From Ischnura elegans (Eukaryota > Arthropoda > Insecta > Odonata > Coenagrionidae): a stretch of DNA of 64,000 nucleotides. The position numbers and the translations under genes are program-made. Within the stretch, counting starts at the first letter, position 1; every line of letters begins with the position of its first letter. The stretch is from the NCBI RefSeq assembly GCF_921293095.1, contig NW_025791658.1, positions 3,844,001 through 3,908,000 of the forward strand, in the 5' to 3' direction. The notes beneath the pieces are model-generated. The model was not told the DNA's origin, did no database searches, and saw only the letters and a program-made list of their open reading frames with translations. This document shows positions 1 through 9,965 of this stretch, in pieces.

Positions 1-1677
1 AACCATCCGTTTATCAATTCCTTGACGTATATCATCCGTTAATTTGAGTAGCGCTGTTTGCGTAGAGAAGTTTTTCCGAAATCCAGATTGATATGGATCA
101 TGCAAGTTGCATTGGTCCAGATAATTCGATACCTGCTGAAAAACAATTTTTTCTAAGCATTTAGAAAGAGAGCACAGAATAGAGATTGGCCGATAATCAC
201 TGGGAGAAGTTGGTTTTTTAACTCCTGGTATTGGTGTGATTAGTGAATATTTCCATACATTCGGAAATACAGATGACGATAAGGAAAAATTATAGATATC
301 AAGTATAACAGGTAGAAGTACAGTTGACGCGGCCTTAATAAATTTAACTGAGATTCCATCGACCCCAGTTGAGTTCGATTTAGAGAGAGATAACGTTTTA
401 CGTAGGTTGTGTGGGGTTACGTGTTGGAAGAAGAAATTTCTCTCGTTATAGGGTACAAGTGGATCAAGGTTAGAGAGACTGAATATGTCAGCAATGCTAT
501 TTGCCTCGGAGGTAAAGGCGGGAGTGAAGTGCTTGTTAAGATCATCGATAGATAATTCATGTAAGGGCTGCTTGTTTCGTCGCTGCACGAGTCCAAGACT
601 TCTATGTTCCCTCCAGACCTTGTTTGGTTCTGTCAAATTGGAGAAGGTAGTTGCATAATATTTTTTCTTGGCTTCCGTGACGAGATGCTTTACCTGATTA
701 CGCAAGACGTTAAACTCAGTGTAAGCAGTCTGGCTTTTTGTTCGTGTGAAAATTCTACGTGAAATATCACGTTCCTTCATTTTTTGCTTAATGTCACTAG
801 TCAGCCAGGGGGCTGAAGGCCATCTAGGTGCGCATGTTCGCAGGGGGGCATGACAATTTATGCACTCTAAGAATTTCTGATTAAAGAGTTCTAATTTTGA
901 ATCAATGGACGAGGAGCTAAATATGTTGTTCCAGTCAAAGGTGAGCAGATCGTCCTGAAACTTTGCTGTATCGAAATTTTTAAGATCACGATAGAAAATT
1001 TTAGGTATAGGAAGACGAGGGGAATTGAATGAATAAGAGAGTAAAATTTTGTCATGTGCGGAGAGGAAAGGTCCAGGGAATTGTGAGAATGAAGAGAGTT
1101 TTTCAGGGGAATCAACTTTACAGAGATCGAGGAGAGTATGACTATGTTCTGTATGATGCGTGGGATGAGTTGAGGCCAGATGAAGATTATAATTAAAAAT
1201 GAAATTCCTGATGAAGGAAGAATGACAGCTGTCCCGTAGCAGATCGGCGTTAAAGTCACCTACAATTACAATTTTTTTATAGTTTGGACTAAAAGTTGCA
1301 TATGCTTCTTCAATATCAGTCAAGGACCCAACATTTGGAGGTCTGTAAGCAACAAATAGAAGAAGTTTAGAAAGGTTTATACCATGCACTTCAATAACTA
1401 TGAACTCGGGTCGGCATTCATAGGTCGCGGAAGAGGTCGCCAGCACCGACGAACTCAGTCGATGATGAATGAAGGCACCAACCCCGCCACCGCCTTTCCC
1501 GATCCGATCATGTCTCAGCAAGTAATGTTCACTAAGATCAACCATGCTATCAGGAATATTTGGTTTTAACCATGCTTCGGTTAAACAGATTATATCACTT
1601 ACACAGGAAAAAAATGAACCCGAAATTCGTCGATATGACACATTAAAGATTGACAATTGAGGAGGGAAATGCTGATT
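1..1677 (-). CDS. LINE ORF2: AP endonuclease plus N-terminal reverse transcriptase (partial)
   Basis: About 559 codons are open without a stop from just after a TGA at 1680-1678 to the window edge. Endonuclease signatures appear in order: ICLTEAWL (about residue 30), YRPPN (about 109), VGDFNAD (about 138) and SAHDKI (about 205). After a linker comes the RT start, with ITPIPGVKK and SDYRPISIL near residue 494. The active-site F/YxDD box would follow beyond position 1. I read this frame by translating the complement; it has no in-window frameshift, so the copy is young or still under constraint. The true start is unclear: no ATG lies close to the TGA, and ORF2 in these elements is often reached by reinitiation or shifting from ORF1. 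It would nick DNA and reverse-transcribe the element RNA. Confidence 0.85.
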
Positions 1678-1724
1678 TCATTAGCAATTGGTAGGCCTGC
1701 GGGAAGAGAACAGGCCCCCGTATG

Positions 1725-1850
1725 TTATTTTAAACAGTCAAGGTCAGTTTCAACAAGAATAGAAATGCGTTCACCACCATCATGGACCCGAGAAAACACA
1801 CGGCCATTACGAATCCACAGTTTTCCGATTTTGGAACTACCGCCCGTGAT
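1725..1850 (-). pseudogene. LINE ORF1 C-terminal fragment
   Basis: 42 codons end at a TAA (1727-1725), 47 bases upstream of the open ORF2 frame. The tail contains SKIGKLWIRNGRVF and ISILVETDLDCL. This resembles the short C-terminal block (GKLW..NG.VF.....) seen at the end of ORF1 proteins in CR1/Jockey-type LINEs. An in-frame stop at 1853-1851 marks where the element is truncated. The assignment is from family memory, not a search. Confidence 0.6.
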
Positions 1851-2860
1851 TTACAATTGTCGATCTATCGACTACAGTTGATTTCGTTGAAAGTCGATTT
1901 CCAACGATATAAGACATAAAAGATGTCCGCCGGCAACATGTACCGGTGTGACCGGGGTTGTGTGTGATACTGTCACACGAATACAGTTGCTGTTATCTGC
2001 ATTGAGTTGCGAATAAATGATATTCCAACTGTGCGGTGTTTTGTTTGCCTTTGTGAAATTCTTCCAGATTCCTTGGATGGGTATCAACCGCTAAACGTGT
2101 GAGAAAAAGTTTTAGTATTACTATTCAAATTAGGCAGAGTTTATTAATTTTATTGTGAACCATTTTTGCCAAGTTGATTTATTTAATGTGTTGCCGACGT
2201 AGATATTTGGTTGACTCGAGTTAAACGTTAGTAACTAATCAGATGTTATGATAGCAGTAAAATCAAAAGCGCACTGTTTATCAAATTGTATGTTTATTGT
2301 GAAAGCGTAATTCGTCAAGGCCGGAATCTACAGCAGGAAAAGCCAATTTTAGTAGGCAATAATAGAAATTCCATGAGTGAGACAACGAGCTTTCGCAGCA
2401 AACATAAGTTTGAATTAATAAGGACTTTGTTATTAGCAAAATGACAATATCTGATTCGAGCAGAAAATTTGAATCTGGAGACAACAGTTTTCGTCTCAGG
2501 GCACCATGACTCCTAAAAATATTTGGGTTGCATTGTCTTAAAGTTTCATTTTTGTCAAACTCTTCGCTTTGACGTTATTCTTAATTATCAGTCTACTGAG
2601 TAAGTGATCAACACGATGATATGCTTAATATGAAAGTGCAATAAACAGTTTCAGAGTTATGTCAGTTTTTGTACAGTGTGTTCAGTTGTGTTTATCGTGG
2701 ACTACAAACATTCAAGAAATCCCCTTGGTTAAAATGCTCTTCAATATATTGAATATAAAATCTAGCTAATAAGAATTTAAATAACCTGCTCATCTAGGTG
2801 CTGATGAAACAAGTAAAAGAAGTTCAGTGGTTGATATCCTTCCTTTCCAAATCCTGGAAA
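1851..2860. other. Unassigned AT-rich intron sequence
   Basis: I see no exon, transposon end or repeat that can be supported here. Short open frames on both strands have no coding character. Confidence 0.5.
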
Positions 2861-2868
2861 TGACATCC

Positions 2869-2986
2869 AATGGATATCCACAAGGGGGATGTTTGGGTAT
2901 CCATATGGAGTCCAGAATAAGACACCCAATGGATATACACAAGTGGGACATTTGGACATCTATGGGAATTCCAGTGAACATCAAGT
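2869..2986 (+). repeat. Two imperfect 59-bp tandem units
   Basis: AATGGATATMCACAAG begins at 2869 and again at 2928, and the following TGGG/GGAYRTTTGG block is repeated. Related ATCCAATGG words continue to 3019. The overlapping open frames in this stretch come from the repeat and are not genes. Confidence 0.55.
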
Positions 2987-3432
2987 GGATGTCGATGGAT
3001 GTCAGCCCTGTCATCCAATGGACGCCTCTGAAGTGGCTGGGAGGTTGCTGATCGCGTTCTGCTTCCGTGAATGAATCATCATCTGAGATTTTCATTGTGA
3101 TCTCAGTGCACTTTAAACTACCACTTTTTTTTACCGCGGGTGACCAGTTCGTCTCTTTAATCAATCCGTCTTGAACGTGGAATGGGATATGATTCAAAAA
3201 CCTATTCAAACCTATCAATTGTGGCCGCACACTCATGCTGTTCTGCAGGGCTCTTTGTGGTCGGGGACGGTGATTAAACTGATCAAATCATGAGTACAAT
3301 GAAAACCATTTCAAAGACTGCCTCTGGATGGAATAAATTACCTTCATTGGATGTGAACAGAAGCATAAAAATTATGCAAGGAATAATGGAGATTCCATTC
3401 TAAACTTTTCCTTCTCCATCTCCCTTATGTTG

Positions 3433-4032
3433 AGAGATGAGCCGCCAGATCCGTGATAACTCGTTACGATAGTCTTGTTATTGTCACTGACCTCTTAAAA
3501 AACTCGATTGATAATCTCTGTCGGATCGTAGACTGAAAAATATACTAAACCTTTTAGATAAATGGAAGAGCAGTCTATTTTCTGACAAAGTTTGCCATAT
3601 CTTATTAACGCCAACATATAACTGTAGATCAGATTATATAAATAAAATATGAGAGACAGACTGCAGAACAGACAGCTTCAGAATGTCTTTTCCACGATCA
3701 ATAAGTTACTATAACGGCAGCGTCAGAACGTATAAATAGATAAGATGACTTGTATTTTAGCCTAGTAACTTGTGTCTAAGTTTTGGCATGTTTCTGAATT
3801 TTCCATTTATTTCTAACAGTATACTATGTTCAAGCTATATTGGCAGAAAACGTTAATGAGGAAGTGGCAAGTTTTGCTATTGAATATACGTGGTTGCGTC
3901 ATTTTTTAGTATTTTCAACGTTTTTTTTACCATGTGTTGTGCATATGGTAATCCTATTTTATACTGCATGCTAGTTATGGATCATCTCCTACCTAACACT
4001 CTTGAGGTGATTCACATGGAGATACGTAGATA
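3433..4032 (+). mobile_element. Degenerate LINE-B 3' fragment
   Basis: This segment matches the C-terminal coding part and 3' UTR of the better copy at 23018-24266 (for example CGTTACGATAGTCTTGTTA, then the AACCTTTTAGATAAAT block). It carries stops and indels. Its 3' end still shows the CACTCTTGAGGTG block and a decayed hexamer tail near 4020. It lies about 80 bases from a minus-strand host exon. Confidence 0.85.
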
Positions 4033-4114
4033 TAAATTATGTTCAACCAGTCGGGAGTTTTTTTTTATTCCATCGACCGCAGTGAACACTGATCATACAT
4101 GTAAATCCACTCAC

Positions 4115-4278
4115 CGTCCACCTCGCCGTTGGCAATTAGAATGTTGATGATGATCATCTGGAGGAGGAGCTGAGGCGCCGACTCATTCAGGGCCTCATTC
4201 ATGTTCCACTTATACAGGAGCTTCTCATTCATCACCATCATCGCACAAGACTGCGCCTGGATAAGTGGTGCTTTATAC
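4115..4278 (-). CDS. XK-related (XKR/CED-8-like) protein, internal exon
   Basis: This minus-strand exon is bounded by an acceptor with a good pyrimidine tract (CCTATTTTTATAG) and a GTGAGT donor. It supplies 54 codons plus one split base at each end. Its key segment is NEALNESAPQLLLQMIII, matching the ESAPQLxLQ signature at the head of a transmembrane helix in XK-related proteins, which scramble phospholipids in the plasma membrane. The one-base start fits exactly the two bases left by the exon at 24495-24620, even though about 20 kb of transposon-rich intron separates them. The donor leaves one base, so at least one more exon lies left of the window. XKR identity rests on motif recognition; the exon itself is well supported by splice sites and phase. 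Confidence 0.72.
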
Positions 4279-4390
4279 CTATAAAAATAGGCTAGTGAAA
4301 ACATATGAGTGTGTCAGGTAACGCAAACATATTCATTTATGAAGAACAAAGCTAGAAAAAAGGCGAGAAAAGCAGAGCACGCCAGGACCA

Positions 4391-5046
4391 ATCTACATCT
4401 ACATCTACATAATACCCTGCGAGCCACCTCTAGGGTGTTAGGCAGGGGGTGATCAATCACCAGCATGCAGCATGCATTTGGACTCCCACATGCACACCAC
4501 ACCGTCCAAAAAACGTCCCGTATAATAACAAACTATACTACTATATGCTGTTAGAAATAGAATTCAGAAACATGCATTAAGTTTTACATAGGTTAGTAGG
4601 CTACACTACAAGTCATGCAATCTATTTACGAGTTCTATTGCTGCCGTTATAATCTCTTATTGATCGTGGAAAAAATGACATTCGGAATCTGTCTGTTTTC
4701 TACAATCTATCTCTCTTATTTTATTTATATGATCTGATTTTCCGTAGTACGTTGGCGTCCGCAAGATATGGTTAACTTCGTCAGAAAAGACACTGCTCTT
4801 GAATTTATCTAAAAGGTTTAGTCTAATTTTCAATCTACGGTCCGACAGAGATTCCCATCCGAGTTTATCTAAGAGGTCAGTTACACTAACAAGACTATCG
4901 TAACGACCTTTCACATACCTGGCAGCTCTCCTTTGCACGCGTTCTAACTCTGTTACTAAGCCTTTTTCATGAGGGTCCCAAACACTGGCAGCGTATTCCA
5001 AATGTGGTCTAACGAGGGAAAAGTAGCTAATTTCTCTCACTTTGTC
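4391..5046 (-). mobile_element. LINE-B 3' fragment with hexamer tail
   Basis: Reading the minus strand: RT C-terminal coding (LVRPHLEYAASVWDPHEKG, ELERVQRRAARYVKGRYDS), stop, 3' UTR with the CACCCTAGAGGTGGCTCGC block, then the repeated GTAGAT tail at 4391-4410. It is 5'-truncated at about 5046, where ATG of the intact copy has become GTG. The copy is little diverged from that at 23018-24266, so the insertion is relatively recent. Confidence 0.9.
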
Positions 5047-5649
5047 TCACTTTGTCAACTGTCAACCAATGAGGTCATACCTGACGCACGGACGGGGTGA
5101 ATGTATACCATGCATAATGGAGAGACGGAAATAAAAAAAATATTTAAAATGCACCAAAAAAATGAAAAAAATAGATGAAAACTCATAAATAATAGTGTTT
5201 CGTATTTCATGTACTTCTACCCAATCGGACCATTCCCGAATCCCAACATAGATTGGGATTAGCCTTTGCAGTTTTAGTGTGCCTTGCACCTCCTCACTTG
5301 TAGCCTGTCTCTCTCATTCTCTTTCACTGACAATGAAAAGGTTACACTGGTCCCTATCCTTTTGCTGAATCATTTTTTCCCCGCGTATGCTTCTGTACTC
5401 GATTCAAAGCACTGAAGAGTTGGTTATATAATCATTGGCAACTGGGCCCCTTACTAACTATTAAAGCTGGGCTAAATTTGTGCGGAATGGGTGGAGATTA
5501 CATTCACATTCACACAGGTCGCCACAGGCGAATATACAATCATAATAACATATAATAGAAATTTAAACAAAGAGATAGAAACATAAATGCAGGACGATGA
5601 CACTGTGGCGTGGAGATGAAATGAAGGCTGAAAACACATAGAAAGTTCA

Positions 5650-5720
5650 CCTGAACTGGGAATCGAACCACGGACCTTCTGCTTTCCGGGCAGATGCTCA
5701 GACCACCGAGCTATCCAGGC
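5650..5720 (-). mobile_element. tRNA-derived SINE head (anticodon-loop CCGGAAA)
   Basis: The minus strand folds as a tRNA: acceptor CCTGGA/TTCAGG, D-arm box A TAGCTCGGTGGTCTGAGCA, anticodon stem TCTGC/GCAGA with loop CCGGAAA, and T-arm GGTTCGATTCC as box B. The position before the GGA anticodon is C rather than the near-universal U, and there is no clean acceptor end, so this is a Pol III SINE head rather than a tRNA gene. The SINE body probably runs left to about 5470; its end is not defined. Confidence 0.75.
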
Positions 5721-5765
5721 TAATCTAATTTCCAGTGTTTTCGGCGGGGGTTTATACAACCAAAT

Positions 5766-5972
5766 CCCCCTAGGTGGTTCATGGTTGGTGGTTTTTTTGT
5801 GGATGGAGGTGCTGAAGGTATTGTTTTCAAGGTGGATGTTTATGTCAAGGAAGGTAAGGGAGGAAGCAGAAATTGATGAAGTGAAAGAAACGGATGAGGT
5901 GGAGTTGAGGGATACAATGAATGTGTCAAGCGAATCACGCCCATGGGTCCATAGTAAAAAAAAAACCCACCA
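5766..5972 (-). pseudogene. Inverted PLE RT fragment
   Basis: The minus strand reads SLTFLDINIHLENNTFSTSI then HKKTTNHE. This is the FLDxxI...KPT.. segment near the C-terminal end of Penelope-type reverse transcriptases. It is the inverted 5' part of the adjoining element. Confidence 0.8.
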
Positions 5973-6650
5973 ACCATGAACAATACCTACACTACACCAG
6001 TTGCCATCCACCCCACACCAAACACGCAATCCCCTACTCCCTCTCAGTCCGCGCCCATCGCATCTGCAACAATTCACCATCTCTTCAAAGAGCCACACAG
6101 AACCTCCACCATGCTCTCCTCAAACGAGAGTATCCAGAATCCCTGCTTAAAAAGAAAATACTCTCTCCCTCCGAACAGTACACCCCACGCACCAAAAAAG
6201 AACAAACCAGCAAACTCAATCTCACCACCACATTCTTCCCTGGCACTCAAAAAATTAAAAAAATATTAAAAGAACTGTACCCTATCATCAGCAAAAACAA
6301 AACCACAGCTGTTCTTCTTCCATCCTGCCCCTCCATTGCCTACAGAAGAGCACCTAACTAAGGTAATATTTTTAAATCCACCCATCCCCTCCTCCGGCAC
6401 ACACTCCCCCCACTTTCCTCCTTGTCTCCATGCAACCGCCCCCGTTGCAAGTGCTGCCCTCTGCTACGCCCCACCACTTCACCTGTCATCAATAGATCCT
6501 CCTCCATACCGTCTTGTACTTCCTTCAACGTTGTCTACAAGCTGCTTTGTAATTTTTGCCCCTCGTACTACATAGGAGAATGCACCACACCCATATCCAT
6601 CCGAATGAACAACCACAGGCACTCCTGCATAACCCCCCCCCTTTCATGAA
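5948..6650 (+). pseudogene. PLE reverse transcriptase C-terminus plus GIY-YIG endonuclease (frameshifted)
   Basis: The first frame (to 6361) runs KKPTNHEQYLHYTSCHPPHT, IPYSLSVRAHRICNN, TTFFPGTQKIKKILKELYPI and SIAYRRAPN, the characteristic end of Penelope RTs. It then stops; coding resumes in another frame with CNRPRCKCC (zinc-binding linker) and the GIY-YIG domain, FNVVYKLLCNFCPSYYIGEC followed by IRMNNHRHSC. At least one frameshift near 6360 separates them, so this copy is dead. An intact protein would reverse-transcribe the RNA and cut the target with the GIY-YIG nuclease. Confidence 0.85.
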
Positions 6651-6944
6651 CCCATCCCCATTCACACTGTCTCACACAATAGTTCTTTCGATAAATGTTT
6701 TTCCCTAACCATCATTGAAATTCTGCCAGAAAAGGCAACCATCATCGAGGTGAGAACGAGGGAAATGGCACATATTTGGGTTGAAAAGGCGTTTGAAACG
6801 CCCGGGCTAAACATTGCCCACTAATAGTCAAAGAAAACCCTACCCTCCCTTCCCCCCCTCTCCCCTTACCCTTCTTCCACTCCCACTACTTCACCAAGGA
6901 GAGCTTCTGGAGGATCTGCCTGCAGCAGTTCACCTTTGATAGCA

Positions 6945-6972
6945 CTGAGGATAGCGGGTCAACCCGCTGAAA
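6945..6972 (+). ncRNA. Hammerhead-ribozyme-like core 1 in PLE 3' repeat
   Basis: CTGAGGA (6945-6951) fits the CUGANGA core box. It is followed, after one base, by a perfect 6-bp stem AGCGGG/CCCGCT with a TCAA loop, then GAAA (6969-6972) and CG. PLEs are known to carry minimal hammerhead motifs with this order. I could not draw a convincing stem I or stem III, so activity is doubtful. Confidence 0.5.
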
Positions 6973-6979
6973 CGTTTGC

Positions 6980-7290
6980 AAGATTCTTTGTGAGTGTCCT
7001 TTTCTATGTGTTCCTATGTTTTTATTAGTGTTTATTTTGTCCGTTACATACTTATACTATCGCGTAGTGCGCTTTCCTCAAGACTTTAAACGTCGCATCC
7101 TAACCCCTATTCCGAACTCCCCCTCCCCATACACCTCTCCCCTTACCCCTCTTCTCCCTCTTCCAACCCTCTCCTTTCCTCACCATTCATACTACAGCTG
7201 ACGAAGAAGCCTGAAGTGCTTCGATAGCTTCGACGAGTTTATTTATTCAATGTGAGTGTTTCTTTTTTTGTGTCTCTGTGTTTATCGATA
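6980..7290 (+). repeat. Tandem PLE 3'-terminal repeats
   Basis: The block TGTGAGTGTNNTTTTNTNTG occurs after each hammerhead-like core, starting near 6990 and 7251, so the 3' end is a tandem pair of about 260-bp units. This resembles the terminal-repeat (pLTR) duplication common in PLEs. Confidence 0.55.
7180..7253 (+). ncRNA. Hammerhead-ribozyme-like core 2 in PLE 3' repeat
   Basis: CTGACGA (7198-7204) is followed by stem GAAGC/GCTTC with a CTGAAGT loop, then GATA where GAAA is expected. CTCACCATT upstream can pair with AATGTGAG downstream as an outer stem I. PLE copy 2 keeps GAAA at the matching place but has lost CUGANGA, so the family consensus looks more complete than either copy. Confidence 0.45.
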
Positions 7291-7340
7291 TTAACTTGAA
7301 CTATTTATATGACGTGCCACGTGCATATCATATTTTCCAA

Positions 7341-7347
7341 AACATTG

Positions 7348-7378
<31 letters not shown>

Positions 7379-7395
7379 ATATATACATATAAATT
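7341..7395. repeat. TA-rich microsatellite
   Basis: TA/CATATA repeats lie just left of the hairpin; a second TA run is at 7671-7701 on its right. Confidence 0.85.
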
Positions 7396-7635
7396 CACAG
7401 GTAAGGAAAGAAAGGGAAAGGAACATGGAATAGAAAAAGGACAAGGACAACGGTGCTGTGGTAGATGGAAAAAGCCAGAAATCAGAGGGTAAAAATGCGA
7501 CCTGACTGGGACAGGTCGCATTTTTACCCTCTGATTTCTGGCTTTTTCCATCTACCACAGCACCGTTGTCCTTGTCCTTTTTCTATTCCATGTTCCTTTC
7601 CCTTTCTTTCCTTACCTGTGAATTTATATGCATAT
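7381..7635. repeat. Near-perfect 124-bp-arm palindrome
   Basis: Arms 7381-7504 and 7512-7635 are almost exact reverse complements around a 7-base centre, and the whole structure sits between two TA runs. It explains the mirror-image open frames here. Such a hairpin fits a foldback element or an inverted duplication; no transposase or target duplication is visible. Confidence 0.9.
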
Positions 7636-7701
7636 TTGCGCTTAAGGCGTCGTGTGAATGAATGAAGTAGTATATATATATATATACATGTATATATATA
7701 T

Positions 7702-8785
7702 TGTGGCGGACGGGATCGCGTTCCACTAATTTAGAGCAAGAAATATCTCGGGTCGCGGACGACGTAGGAACGAGTAGGTCAGGGCACGAAACGACGGAAC
7801 AATTGGGGATTTGGGGCTGGATTCGGAGGAAAACACACGTACTCGTGGGTTGCATTAAACAAATAAACATTTATTCTCAAAAGCATGAGAAAATAACATG
7901 AAGCACACAAAATATGAGATACATCACTCGGGAAAAAGGGACGTTAGTGGGGATGGAATGGGGCGACTTAAAACTAATTGACATGGAAATAGCACTTACA
8001 AGGAATCAAAAAGCAACTTGACAAAAATTAAAATAAATCAGAGTTGAACTGCGTTCAACAAACTGCAGGGTTTAAGAGTCCACTGCGACACAATATGACT
8101 TTATGGTTCACTGACTGTTCCAGCGCAATCTTGAGGAGGAAAATAGGGGATGAATGGGGTAAAAAACGTGGTTGTTTCAGTTTCACACGGGGAAAGTGGT
8201 GGAGGGCACGGCTTTACTGCACCTTAATCTGGGAAACTCGCTGTGCGAGAGAAGTGACGATGTCGTCCGGCGTCTCGTCAATTCGCGATGTTTTCCCGTT
8301 GGGTGTGGAGCCGTGTCTATCCCCGGGATGATTTCCCACGGTGGTTGGCAGAGGCTGATGGGGTTGCAGGCCACGGGATGCGTCTACATCGGGCTGTTGG
8401 CTAGGAAGTTTCCACGCGCCGTAGCTCCTGACGCAATAGTGGCTCAATCGCTCAGCTGTTGAGCAGGCAGAAGTTGAACCGCCTTCCCCGATCATCTGCC
8501 GTGTTCTTTTACTTCCTTGACCCACTTTCTTCCACGTAAACTTCGTAAGAGGGGAAGGGAGGGGAGGGCGGTGGCCAGTAGTACACTTTATTCTCTAAAG
8601 GCGGAGCACTTTTCGCTGTGCGCGAGATTTAAATATGGCACACGCACGCGCACACATAGCATAAAATAAGATGAACCTTCACAAAACAAAAATAAATGAA
8701 ACAAAACAAAAGGGAAGGGAAGAAAAAAGGAAGAGTGCTTCTCAATATAAGGGTGAATAGAAACATATCAGGTGCTGCCGTTACA
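7702..8785 (-). mobile_element. Possible solo LTR (tentative)
   Basis: The 1084-bp segment starts TGTGGCGG and ends CCGTTACA, so it has TGT...ACA ends in either direction. On the minus strand an AATAAA-containing block near 7870 is followed by a GC-richer stretch, as in an R-U5 region. Flanks are TA-rich, so a target duplication cannot be judged. No polymerase genes are present. Confidence 0.3.
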
Positions 8786-8805
8786 TTATATATACACATA
8801 GAAAC

Positions 8806-9965
8806 ACAAAAAAGAAACACTCACACGGGATATTAACTAAAGCTTTCGAAGCACTTGAGGCCTCTTCCTTAACTGAAGTAAGAATGGAGAGGAAAGGAGT
8901 ATGTTGGACAAGGGAAAAGAGGGGAAGGGGAGAGGTGCCTGGGGAGGGGGGGTTATTAATAGACGTTAGGATGCGACGTTCGAACCCGGAAAGCTATTGG
9001 CTTGAAAGTGCCAAATGCAATCCAATTCGAGGGTGTGGAGGTTGAGGGCGGAGTCGGTGGGAGGGAGGGAGGCAATAATGGATACTTTGTAGCATTGATT
9101 GAAGATGGATTCGTGTGACAGACAATGTGTAGGAACTGGTAGAGAGGAGTGGGGGGACGATGGACAACAGGAGGCGCGATGATTGTTGATTCTGAGGTTT
9201 AGGGGGGTAGTGCATTGGCCAATATAGAAAGCGGGGCAGAAAGTACAATGAAGAAGGTAAATGATGTTGGTGGAAGTACAAGTAGTGGAGGAGAAAATCA
9301 GTAGGCATTTAAGCTTGGGGAGGAAAGAGGCAGGGGATGGAGAGAATATCTTGCAGGTTTCACACCTGGGACGATAGTCGGGTGTGGAGTGACTAGAGAC
9401 TCCAAGGTGTGGAGATAGTGACTGACTGCGACTTTTGAAGAGGGCGGGTGGCTTTAAATATGGTATTTAAATTCGGTGGTCTCTTAAATGTGATCCGAGG
9501 AGTGGAAGGGAAAATCTGAGAGGCGGACTTGTGTTTGGAAAGGATGGGGTACAGGTCCTTCAATATGTTTTGTAGCACATGAGCACCAGGAAAGTAGGTA
9601 GTGAGCGAAGAAGGAGAGCAATGTTTGTCCGCACGGGGTTTATTGGAAATAGCAGGTTTTTTTCTTATTTTATTCATCAAAAGTTTTTCGGGGTAGCCGC
9701 GGCGAAGAAGAGAGGTGTGAAGTTTGGAGAGAAACTATTGAAGGTCTTCGGGATTATCACAAATTCTGTGGACAGAGAGGGAATAAGGGATGGAACGTTT
9801 GGTGTGTGGTAGATGGCAACTGCTGCAGTGGAGGTATTGTTGTTTGTTAGTATTTTACCTCTTCTATCTCCAAAACCAATATCAACTTCTTAGATGTGGA
9901 CATACACCTTTCAGATAATAACAAATTCAAAACATCGGTTCACATCAAAGCCTTGCTGCATGGAC
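8806..9965 (-). mobile_element. Penelope-like element, copy 2, with inverted 5' segment
   Basis: The main part reads on the minus strand from about 9838 down to 8806. An inverted 5' fragment (NINFLDVDIHLSDNNKFKTS) lies on the plus strand at about 9860-9965. The 3' UTR shares CGTCGCATCCTAAC, the hammerhead-like block and TGTGAGTGTTTCTTTTTTGTG with copy 1, so both belong to one family. Confidence 0.85.
8960..9838 (-). pseudogene. PLE RT C-terminus and GIY-YIG domain (broken)
   Basis: From right to left: YLHCSSCHLPHT, IPYSLSVHRICDN, an in-frame TAG, LRRGYPEKLL, LTTYFPGAHVLQNILKDLYP and ITFKRPPNLN (the RT end). In another frame come NIIYLLHCTFCPAFYIGQCT and LNLRINNHRASC (GIY-YIG). The stop and a shift near 9400 disable it. 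It matches copy 1 residue for residue in layout. Confidence 0.85.

Larger units (their letters stand above)
1..1850 (-). mobile_element. 5'-truncated LINE (non-LTR retrotransposon), runs off the window
   Basis: A LINE lies on the minus strand: the last 42 codons of ORF1 (1850-1725), then a long open ORF2 (1677-1). The overall look (PHD/gag-type ORF1 tail, AP endonuclease, then RT) is that of the CR1/Jockey group; the exact clade is not settled. The 5' truncation point is near 1850-1860, where recognisable coding stops. The catalytic half of the RT and the 3' end lie left of the window. Confidence 0.85.
5766..7290 (+). mobile_element. Penelope-like element, copy 1, with inverted 5' segment
   Basis: The 3' part (about 5950-7290) is in plus orientation: RT C-terminus, zinc-binding linker, GIY-YIG endonuclease, then two tandem 3' repeats. 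A 5' fragment (5766-5972) lies upstream in the opposite orientation. Its sequence ends (HKKTTNHE) where the plus part begins (KKPTNHEQ), as expected for 5' inversion during target-primed insertion. A TA-microsatellite follows at 7341. The SINE head at 5650-5720 adjoins the left side. Confidence 0.85.

Noticed and set aside
2790..3236. 148-codon minus frame
   Set aside because: Composed of translated tandem GGATATCC-type repeats (CGYPLD, IDIHLM) with no homology.
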